Assembly (NCBI GenBank): GCA_023091735.1
Contig: JALKBU010001174.1
Location: 1 to 15,507 of the forward strand
DNA: 15,507 nucleotides
Direction of reading: 5' to 3'
DNA from: Trichomonas tenax
Lineage: Eukaryota > Parabasalia > Trichomonadida > Trichomonadidae
The notes beneath the pieces are model-generated. The model was not told the DNA's origin, did no database searches, and saw only the letters and a list, made by a program, of their open reading frames with translations. The translations under genes and the position numbers were made by a program. How positions within the stretch are numbered: position 1 is the stretch's first letter; every line of letters starts with the position of its first letter. Positions 9,356 to 15,507 of this stretch are shown piece by piece.

Positions 9356-9550
9356 TTTACTTTCATATGTGTGATAAACTAATTACATTCTTTTATTTTG
9401 AATGAAAACGTTCCGTCCAAATTGTCGGACCAAATGCGATAGATAATATATATAACAAACAAAGAGTTTGAATTGATCATTTTAGTTTAAAAACAATTGT
9501 AATATGAGTTGAAAATTTTGCAGGAATGCAAAATTGAAAAAAATGAAAAT

Positions 9551-9569
9551 GTGACAAAAACGTGACAAA
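9551..9569 (+). promoter_or_regulatory. Tandem GTGACAAA motif abutting the start codon
   Basis: GTGACAAA occurs at 9551-9558 and again at 9562-9569, exactly 11 bp (about one helical turn) apart. The last A of the second copy is the A of the ATG at 9569. The longer form AAAACGTGACAA (9557-9568) also occurs on the minus strand at 13159-13170, 11 bases before the ATG of the small secreted ORF. A core-promoter or start-site element is a reasonable guess, since trichomonad genes have very short leaders. Confidence 0.4.
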
Positions 9570-10429
9570 TGCACGGAAGGAAAAAGGTTCCACTTGACGA
9601 AGCGAAGAAGATCAAGCAGCAAAAAGCCATCCTCTACATCCGCTCCGAGTATGAGAAGGTCATGGATGCCCAAAAGCATCCAGAAAAGATCCCACAGCTT
9701 GTCGAAGGAAGAACTCCAGTTCTCACGCACTTGGATGACTTTGCGACACTCTGGAACATGCGCAAGAAGTATTTCAAAGAGCACGCAACGAAAGAACAAC
9801 TCGATATCGAACTTCAAATTTCTCAATCTGTTATTGAATCGAATCCAAAGTCTTACTGGGCCTTCCATCACAGAAGGTGGTGCTTCGAGTACTTAAATGT
9901 CACAGATCTCGATCACGAAATTGTTCTTTGCACACAATTGCTTAAAGCTGATTCGAGAAACTTCCACGCTTGGCGCCATAGACGTTGGGCAGTGATGAGG
10001 ATGGAAAACAAGTACGATGAGGAACTTAAGTTCTCGTCAGACTTCATCGCACAAGATTTTAGCAATTATAGCGTCTGGCATTATCGCTCACAGCTTCCAA
10101 ACTTGACTGATTTTGCTGCCGAACTCGAGATGGTTAAGACTGCCACATGGATTGATCCAAAGGACCAGTCTGCATGGATTTATTATCGCTGGCTCCTCAA
10201 CAGGCCATCAATCATGGAAGATAAGGAAATCCTCAAAGAGGAAGAGGCAAATATCATCGAACATGAGGAAGAAGAGCCAGATTGCAAATATATCTATTTG
10301 GCACACTTGTGGATTCAGCAGAAGCTTGATGACACAAACCATGACAAGATCAATGAACTTGTTTCAAAGCTTGTCGAGCTTGATCCAATAAGAGCGCCAT
10401 ATTACCGTGAATTCTCAAAATCATGCTAA
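9569..10429 (+). CDS. Rab geranylgeranyltransferase alpha subunit
   Basis: The product is the alpha chain of type II protein geranylgeranyltransferase. With the beta subunit and a Rab escort protein, this enzyme attaches geranylgeranyl groups to the C-terminal cysteines of Rab GTPases in the cytosol, allowing them to bind vesicle membranes. The start MHGRKKVPLDEAK matches the characteristic opening of this subunit (MHGR...), which separates it from the farnesyl/GGTase-I alpha chain and fixes ATG 9569. Prenyltransferase-alpha repeats with their W and R/H signatures are visible around residues 62-67 (WNMRKK), 96-104 (YWAFHHRRW), 132-140 (FHAWRHRRW), 167-176 (YSVWHYRSQL) and 202-210 (AWIYYRWLL). 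At 286 residues it is shorter than the yeast protein (about 330) and far shorter than the animal one. It lacks the Ig-like and leucine-rich-repeat domains of the latter. It ends ...KSC. The frame is intact and has no intron. Confidence 0.95.
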   Translation: MHGRKKVPLDEAKKIKQQKAILYIRSEYEKVMDAQKHPEKIPQLVEGRTPVLTHLDDFATLWNMRKKYFKEHATKEQLDIELQISQSVIESNPKSYWAFHHRRWCFEYLNVTDLDHEIVLCTQLLKADSRNFHAWRHRRWAVMRMENKYDEELKFSSDFIAQDFSNYSVWHYRSQLPNLTDFAAELEMVKTATWIDPKDQSAWIYYRWLLNRPSIMEDKEILKEEEANIIEHEEEEPDCKYIYLAHLWIQQKLDDTNHDKINELVSKLVELDPIRAPYYREFSKSC

Positions 10430-11230
10430 TTGCATACAATATATTCTCCTATATAATAAAATCACGCTTTCAGTAATTAATGTTTATAATCCCCTGCAAA
10501 ATTCTTAGAAATCATCTAATTCTATTATATTAATTTGTTAATTTATTGGTAAGAATATATTGATGCTTTCATTCTAGAATAACTGATTAGTATTAAGACT
10601 ATTGTGGCATTAAAAGAAGGCACACATGACTAATTCGAAAAATTTAGAGCAAAATATAAACATTTCAATAATCAGATAGAAAATATAAGTATTTTAGTTT
10701 ATGAATTCATATATTTGGCCATTTCAAGGCATTTTAAGTGCTCTGAATAGCATATATTGAATAAAGATGTAATTTAAAAATATTGTCAATGTAAGGAAGG
10801 CTAACAGTGAAAAATTTATGGAATATATCACCAGGGAAATATATGTATAATATGCTGAGAGACCAATCTAAAATTAATGAATTCGAAATCTTGTCATCAT
10901 TAATAAGACCATGTCTATCTCAGTACCAACGCGAAAGCTGATATTCCCCAAATTAATTTCGTTCAATAAATTTTCTTTGAACTAAAAAAACTCAGATTTA
11001 ACGCATGAGAGTCTGGCTACAATCAAACTATATCTAGTATAGTCCAGGTAACAGTCCAAACGATAATAATTCCAAAAAGTGAAATAATTAAAAATAATTC
11101 GAATATTCGGACATTTCCGGTGTATTTAGAACCTCTGCGATGAGTGTATTACTGCTGCAGTGTTATTGGCTAGAACGTATATTCGATCTGAAAAAAGTGA
11201 GTTGTCAGTTTTCTATCGGCCATTAAGAAA
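10430..11230. other. AT-rich intergenic region between the Rab-transferase and Sec61 genes
   Basis: No gene-like frame is seen. A short inverted repeat, ACTATA-tctag-TATAGT, lies at 11028-11044. Just before Sec61, a 28-codon upstream frame opens at ATG 11140 and ends at the TAA five bases before the Sec61 start. It would matter only if transcription began that far up, and trichomonad leaders are usually much shorter. A TCAGTTTTC at 11205-11213 loosely resembles the trichomonad initiator (TCA-pyrimidine-W), but has G at the pyrimidine position. Confidence 0.5.
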
Positions 11231-12685
11231 ATGGGTTTCGACTTGCTCAAGTCCATCAGGCCTGTTCTCGAACTCATGCCTAACGTTCCGCGCCCAATCA
11301 AGAAGGTTCCAATTCGCAAGCGGCTTTTCTACACATTCGCTTCATTGGCTCTTTATTTGGTTTGCACACTCGTTCCATTGTACGGCGTCCAAAAGGCTGT
11401 CGGCGATGACCCAATGCAGCACCTCCGCATCCTCACAGCTTCCTCTAGATACTCTCTCATGGAGTTCGGTATTTCCCCAATCGTTATTTCCGGTATGATC
11501 CTCCAGTTCCTCTCCGGCTTCGGTCTCATCAACAAGAACCCAGCTGACCCAGAGTCCTCCGCTCTCTTCGATGCTGCCCAGAAGTTGGCTGGCCTTATCA
11601 TGACAGCTTTCCAGGCTGGTAACGCCATCTGGTCCGGTGAGTACGGCATCCGCGGCGAGATCGGTTTCTTCAACTCCGCCCTCATCATGACACAGCTCGT
11701 CACAGCCGCTGTTGTTGTTATCCTTCTCGATGAACTTTGCCAGAATGGTTATGGTATAGGCTCCGGCATCTCCCTCTTCATCTGCACAAACATCTGCGAA
11801 ATGATCATGTGGAGGTTATTCTCTTTCACATATTACAACGTCGGCCGTGGAAAGGAGTACGAAGGCCTTGTTATCGCTTTCTTCCACTTCCTCTTCACAC
11901 GCAAGAACAAGCTGCGCGCTCTCCGTGATATTGTTTTCCGCCCACAGCTTCCAAACGTCTGCCAGCTCTTCTCTACATTCATCGTCTTCGGCGCTGTCGT
12001 CTACTTCGACCAGATCAAGATCAACATCGGCCTCGAGACAACAGTCAACCGCGCACGCCCAGAACCATTCGAGATCAAGCTCTTCTACTGCTCCAACACA
12101 CCACTCATCATGCAGTCCACACTCGTCCAGCAGCTTTCTGCCTTCTCTCGCTCCATCTACTTCCGCTGGCCAGAGTCCCTCGCTACACAGATCCTCGGTG
12201 TCTGGCGCTCCCACAATGGTGCTTCCTACGACTACTCCACACCAGTCTCTGGTCTCATCTACTACATGACAGCTCCACAATCCATCAGCCAGACAGTCCA
12301 TGATCCACTCCACACAATCATCTACCTCATCTTCTCTCTTGGTTCCGCTGGCCTTATCTCCTACTACTACCTCAACATCTCCCAGCAGGGTCCAGCTGAT
12401 GTTGCCCAGCAGCTCAAGAAGCAGCACCTTACACTCAAGGGCCACCGTGAAGATCAGAAGCGCCTCGAGAAGACACTCGCTCGTTACATCCCAACAGCTG
12501 CTGCCCTCGGTGGTATCCTTGTTGCTCTCCTCTCCTTCATTGCTGACTTCCTTTCTGCTTTCGGCTCTGGCACAGGTATCATTCTTGCGGTCTCCATCAT
12601 CAACCAGTTCACTACTGAACTCAGCAAGGAAATGGCTGGCTCTGGCCTCATCGGCATTCTCAAGAACGCCGCTGGTGCTCATTAA
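11231..12685 (+). CDS. Sec61 alpha subunit (ER translocon channel)
   Basis: This is the channel-forming subunit of the Sec61 complex in the ER membrane, through which signal-peptide proteins enter the lumen and membrane proteins insert. It has 484 residues, close to the roughly 475 usual for eukaryotes, with about ten hydrophobic segments. The cytosolic N-terminus MGFDLLKSIRPVLELMPNVP and first membrane span (about 32-52) match the family. Signatures include GISPIVISGMILQFLSG (80-96), LLDELCQNGYGIGSGISLFI (165-184), CSNTPLIMQSTLV (287-299), the YIPTAAALGG region (419-428) and GSGTGIILAV (446-455). The large cytosolic loops (about 205-240 and 390-415) carry basic residues as expected for ribosome contact. 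The start is the first ATG in a domain-complete frame, with the leader probably under 30 bases. Codon use is strongly C-ending (ATC, CTC, TTC), typical of highly expressed genes here. TAAA, the trichomonad-type polyadenylation signal, lies about 40 bp after the stop. Confidence 0.98.
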   Translation: MGFDLLKSIRPVLELMPNVPRPIKKVPIRKRLFYTFASLALYLVCTLVPLYGVQKAVGDDPMQHLRILTASSRYSLMEFGISPIVISGMILQFLSGFGLINKNPADPESSALFDAAQKLAGLIMTAFQAGNAIWSGEYGIRGEIGFFNSALIMTQLVTAAVVVILLDELCQNGYGIGSGISLFICTNICEMIMWRLFSFTYYNVGRGKEYEGLVIAFFHFLFTRKNKLRALRDIVFRPQLPNVCQLFSTFIVFGAVVYFDQIKINIGLETTVNRARPEPFEIKLFYCSNTPLIMQSTLVQQLSAFSRSIYFRWPESLATQILGVWRSHNGASYDYSTPVSGLIYYMTAPQSISQTVHDPLHTIIYLIFSLGSAGLISYYYLNISQQGPADVAQQLKKQHLTLKGHREDQKRLEKTLARYIPTAAALGGILVALLSFIADFLSAFGSGTGIILAVSIINQFTTELSKEMAGSGLIGILKNAAGAH

Positions 12686-12967
12686 GCCTGCTCCTAATAC
12701 AACACAATAACTCATTTTTATTAAACACACACATTTATATTATCTTTTGTAGTGTTTTACAAGTCAGATTATTTTAAATTTGACATGTAAACACTTTTTT
12801 TCAAAAAACCATAGAGTTGGCGTTCGAGAGTTTGCATATAATTATAATATTTGGAGATGGAAAATAAAACAAAAGATACGAATAAAATAAACCAAAACAT
12901 CAATTTAATTTTTTAAAAAGCTTGGATGTAAACAAAACAACTTATGGATAACGCAGGCAGCCAAGGG

Positions 12968-13147
12968 CTATTCGGATCGAGTCTCGTTTTCGAGACGCCT
13001 AACGTGAACGATGAGTCTGCGGTTGGGGTTGTTGATTTTAGCATTGTGTTCGTCAGAGACAATCTGTGGCATTTCTGTGTCGTTGAGCTTCACCATTTCG
13101 GCGTAAACTGTGGCGATGCCGAAAAAGACAAAAATAAGGAACAACAT
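12968..13147 (-). CDS. Small secreted protein or peptide precursor (59 aa), family unknown
   Basis: The minus strand reads ATG (13145-13147) to TAG (12968-12970). The N-terminus MLFLIFVFFGIATVYA is a textbook signal peptide with a predicted cut after residue 16, leaving a charged 43-residue product. Two N-glycosylation sequons (NDT at 22-24, NET at 54-56) and two dibasic pairs (RR at 43-44 and 50-51) follow. Codon use (GGC ATC GCC, ATC AAC AAC CCC AAC CGC) is C-ending like Sec61 and unlike the AT-rich spacers. AAAACGTGACAA ends 11 bases before the ATG. The gene is convergent with Sec61, with 282 bp between stop codons. The opposite strand carries a longer, 118-codon ORF (12944-13300), but its second half is AT-rich and non-descript, and it lacks the signal peptide and codon bias. 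I recognise no homologue. A remnant of a longer gene cut by the TAG is possible. Confidence 0.55.
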   Translation of the reverse strand: MLFLIFVFFGIATVYAEMVKLNDTEMPQIVSDEHNAKINNPNRRLIVHVRRLENETRSE

Positions 13148-14087
13148 TTAAATTTCTGTTGTCACGTTTTATATTCGAAATTTATGAAACTTGGGTTTTC
13201 TGTTGAATGTAGCTATTTGATTACATCTAGTTGTATAATTTCGAATCAAAACTCCAAAATTTTACCCATTTTATTCCAAATCTGTAAAAGTTATCGATAA
13301 TAATATGATTTATTCTTTCCATTACACTCCAATCTTTATTGAAAATATAAACTGATCTCCTCATTAGCTAATATTAAATAATCATGGAAATGAGTTGATG
13401 AAAATGATAATAATTAGGAAATCATAATAAGAGCATATAATTAAACCTCATTGTTGATTTTAAATTGCGTAAATCCTAAGAAATTTATTAACTTTTTAGA
13501 TTTAATATAAATTTTTAGTATTTATTTTAAGGAGGCGGCGGTTACACAAAAAGTACTTTATTTTTTTACTCAATACGCAAATTTTCCTCGCGTGCGTCAA
13601 AAAATATTTGAACACGCACAAAATTCTTAAGTGTGTGTAATTCTGAGTACGCACACTTTGTAGGCTATATAAAAATTGAAAAGGTCTGGTCGATTTTCAT
13701 AACTTATTTGGCCTGTCAATTATATGCACATACAAAAAATTCATTGAGTTTTAAAATTGAACACGCACTATGGATTATTGATAGGAAAGTAATATATTTT
13801 ATGACTGATTCTATGGCAAGAGCTATTATGAAGTATATTTACCATTTAATGAAACTTTCATTTTAACTTTGTCTGACTATAATAAAAAAAAATATTTTTA
13901 TTTTACAAATTGCAAGTGCGTAACGGTTTTGCGTATATCCAAAAAATATGCCATTGGAAAATGCGTAAGTGCCGCATACTTATTTATTTTTTTCGAATTG
14001 GATTTTTTTTTTCCATTTATCGAAGGTCTTTGTATGCACTGCTGTATCTTGCTGTACAGTCTTCTTATTATCTTTTAGTACATATAC
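13148..14087. other. AT-rich spacer with scattered ACGCAC/GCGTAA motifs
   Basis: No credible gene is seen; the open frames here are AT-driven. TTGAACACGCAC occurs at 13608-13619 and exactly again at 13757-13768. Further ACGCAC/GCGTAA-type words occur near 13646, 13917 and 13963. The meaning is unknown. Confidence 0.55.
13159..13170 (-). promoter_or_regulatory. AAAACGTGACAA motif upstream of the small secreted ORF
   Basis: On the minus strand this 12-mer is identical to 9557-9568, which directly precedes the Rab-transferase ATG. Here 11 bases separate it from the ATG. Two copies, each immediately upstream of a gene start and in the gene's orientation, suggest a core-promoter element. Confidence 0.4.
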
Positions 14088-14247
14088 TGGAGTTTAATGG
14101 AATAAAAAACTTTATTGGAATAAAGCTGACTTTATGCGAATTAAATGAATTTAGAATCAAACCCTATTTTGGAATAACCGCCAATTTGGAATAATGACTG
14201 TTATTCCATATGCCAAAAATAGGTCGAAAAGTGACAATAATGGAATA
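14088..14247 (+). repeat. Left terminal inverted repeat
   Basis: The arm begins TGGAGTTTAATGGAATAAAA and contains several GGAATAA words. It pairs with 14834-14993, and the only differences lie in 14142-14160. Confidence 0.9.
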
Positions 14248-14833
14248 ATCGATTTTTTGGAATCAAAATGAATTCGGAATTGGAATCAAAAATGAATTTG
14301 GAATCAGAAGTGGAATAATGGAATTAGGAATCGACCTCAAGGTCTCTGTTATATAGCAACTTATTAAGAAGTTGTCAGCTGACATCGAGCTTGTTTACAT
14401 GTCAGTTATTCTTCCACTTTGATTCCACGTTTTTGTTGAATAGAGAATACATTGATGCGTGCTATGATATATGTAAGACGACAGCCAATGAATTCTATCG
14501 ATTGAAAATGTAGTTTTGCTTTAAAATAAAAAGATATCAGAATAAATCACTTCTAACTTTTCGATTTTTTAATCATTGTTATTGCATATGCTCTATATTT
14601 GAAGTGCCCATCGATTTTGAAGATCGGGAGATTCCAAATATTTGGTCTGCGATTAAATACCTGAAATAGATTGAGAAAAATTGCTTCACCTCATAGCTCT
14701 GTTGGCAAAACACTCCAAGCTTTAATGAAGAAGTTTATTATCCATTATTCCTAATTCCAATATCGAAATTGGTTCCAAATTTTGAGAGCATTATGCGCAT
14801 ATCCAAATATTCTGCGATTCCAAATAATTCGGG

Positions 14834-14993
14834 TATTCCATTATTGTCACTTTTCGACCTATTTTTGGCATATGGAATAACAGTCATTATTCCAAATTGG
14901 CGGTTATTCCAAAATAGGGTCTGATTCCAAATTCACTTTATTCGCATAAAGTCAGCTTTATTCCAATAAAGTTTTTTATTCCATTAAACTCCA
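14834..14993 (-). repeat. Right terminal inverted repeat
   Basis: This is the reverse complement of 14088-14247, ending TTCCATTAAACTCCA. Outside it the sequence ceases to match the left flank apart from the possible ACT duplication. Confidence 0.9.
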
Positions 14994-15341
14994 CTGTCTC
15001 TTGCTTCAACATCTGATATGTAGAGATTTAGTTGATTGTAAGTAAGCCAATCGATGACTACCACTCAACAGTTGTAAGGTGTTTGTTATATAAAACAGTT
15101 TCGATATATTTAGAAAATTGTATCAAAAAGAACTGAAGAGCCAATAAGCATGCATATATCATATATAGCTTAAGCATAGTAAAACCATAAGAGCAAATAT
15201 GATCAATGACGAAGAAGATCAAAATATAAAATTCGAAGAAAGAAGAAAAGTTTCGAAACAGATAGCTTAAGATATACAAATATTAAAAATCGCGCTAAAA
15301 TGTAATGAAAATGTGCAAAAAGCTTAAGTCCAATTTACAAT

Positions 15342-15360
15342 AACCGCCCCATGAGCGGTT
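15342..15360 (+). promoter_or_regulatory. GC-rich 6-bp hairpin upstream of the uS19 gene
   Basis: AACCGC (15342-15347) and GCGGTT (15355-15360) are perfect complements around a 7-base loop, in otherwise AT-rich DNA, 21 bp before the ATG. It may be a palindromic protein-binding site in the promoter. If transcription starts at the CCTTT downstream, it is not in the mRNA. Confidence 0.45.
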
Positions 15361-15368
15361 TTGGCCTT

Positions 15369-15373
15369 CCTTT
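15369..15373 (+). promoter_or_regulatory. Possible trichomonad start-site motif (CCTTT)
   Basis: CCTTT lies 8 bp before the ATG. From memory, a CCTTT motif overlapping the transcription start has been described as an initiator alternative in Trichomonas vaginalis. The position fits a very short leader. A pentamer alone is weak evidence. Confidence 0.35.
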
Positions 15374-15381
15374 TTGCGATT

Positions 15382-15507
15382 ATGTCTGCATCTGGCAAGT
15401 TCGCACAGCGTAACTACACATACCGTGGCAAGACACTCGACGACCTCCGTGCCATGGAGCTCAAGGATTTCGTTCAACTTCTCCCAACAAAGCGCCGTCG
15501 TTTCATC
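15382..15507 (+). CDS. RPS15: Ribosomal protein uS19 (RPS15), 5' part
   Basis: The first 42 codons are present and the gene runs off the window end. The product is a protein of the head of the small ribosomal subunit, cytosolic eukaryotic type. After a short variable start (MSASGKFAQRN), the segment YTYRGKTLDDLRAMELKDFV followed by QLLPTKRRRF matches the conserved N-terminal region of eukaryotic uS19 (YRG...L..L......L..L...R.RR). The full protein is usually about 145-150 residues, so roughly two thirds is missing. Codon use is C-ending, as in Sec61. The ATG at 15382 is the natural start, with AT-rich sequence and a CCTTT motif just ahead. Confidence 0.93.
   Translation, partial: MSASGKFAQRNYTYRGKTLDDLRAMELKDFVQLLPTKRRRFI

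Larger units (their letters stand above)
14088..14993. mobile_element. Non-autonomous DNA element with 160-bp terminal inverted repeats
   Basis: The left arm (14088-14247) and the right arm (14834-14993) are inverted copies, matching at 156 of 160 positions. All four mismatches fall between 14142 and 14160. Looser symmetry continues inward, and both arms are packed with TGGAAT/ATTCCA words. The centre (about 14340-14740) is unrelated between the halves and has no transposase-like ORF, so the element could move only with help. ACT at 14086-14088 and 14993-14995 may be a 3-bp target duplication, which would trim the element to 14089-14992. TTAA also lies 6 bp inside each end. The near-identity of the arms suggests recent insertion or ongoing correction. 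I cannot assign a superfamily. Confidence 0.88.
14994..15381. other. Upstream region of the uS19 gene
   Basis: No further gene is seen. AGCTTAAG occurs three times, at 15167-15174, 15264-15271 and 15321-15328. All three lie within the 215 bp before the ribosomal protein start, and the word is rare by composition. It may be a regulatory word. Confidence 0.5.

Noticed and set aside
9411..9432. GTCC...GGAC mini-hairpin after the 766-aa gene, as a terminator
   Set aside because: It is a four-base stem only, and hairpin terminators are not expected for eukaryotic protein genes.
11140..11226. 28-codon upstream ORF before Sec61
   Set aside because: Trichomonad leaders are usually shorter than this, so it is probably not transcribed; the product has no features.
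11816..12730. 304-codon antisense ORF across the Sec61 gene
   Set aside because: The Sec61 codon bias avoids the codons that give stops on the other strand, so a long antisense frame is expected. Its translation is a repetitive acidic string with no domain.
12944..13300. 118-codon plus-strand ORF
   Set aside because: It overlaps the minus-strand ORF that has a signal peptide and C-ending codons; its second half reads as AT-rich spacer.
13633..14194. Three ORFs of 69-94 codons before and inside the inverted-repeat element
   Set aside because: They are AT-driven composition rich in I, F, Y and K, they overlap each other, and one runs into the terminal inverted repeat. No family features.

Overview
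The window looks like nuclear DNA of a parabasalid protist (Trichomonas/Tritrichomonas type). The evidence is indirect: intron-free eukaryotic genes with very short leaders, very AT-rich spacers, C-ending codon bias in the conserved genes, and a Maverick-like fragment. The species cannot be fixed by eye.

Layout. 1-1988 has no convincing gene. 1989-3678 (minus strand) carries two gene relics: a stretch with an in-frame stop, and the front part of a beta-rich, probably surface-type protein whose end looks replaced. 3679-5060 is a gene-free spacer with a 29-base A run and a dense cluster of the palindrome TGCGCA. 5061-6473 (minus strand) is an AT-rich block: a frameshifted gene resembling the N-terminal region of Maverick/Polinton polymerase proteins, then a small intact ORF. 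6474-7054 holds two hairpin-forming sequences.

The plus strand then carries three intact genes: an unrecognised 766-residue protein with a probable helical-repeat body and a charged disordered tail (7055-9355); the alpha subunit of Rab geranylgeranyltransferase (9569-10429); and the Sec61 alpha translocon channel (11231-12685). Convergent to Sec61, on the minus strand at 12968-13147, is an easily missed 59-residue ORF with a signal peptide, two N-glycosylation sequons and dibasic sites. 14088-14993 is a 906-bp non-autonomous mobile element with 160-bp terminal inverted repeats (156/160 identical) and a reiterated TGGAAT motif. The window closes with the 5' end of the gene for ribosomal protein uS19 (RPS15), preceded by a short hairpin and three copies of AGCTTAAG.

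Sec61, Rab prenylation and the secreted ORF all touch the secretory pathway, but nothing shows that they are co-regulated. The one exception is a 12-base sequence, AAAACGTGACAA, found just ahead of both the Rab-transferase gene and the small secreted ORF.
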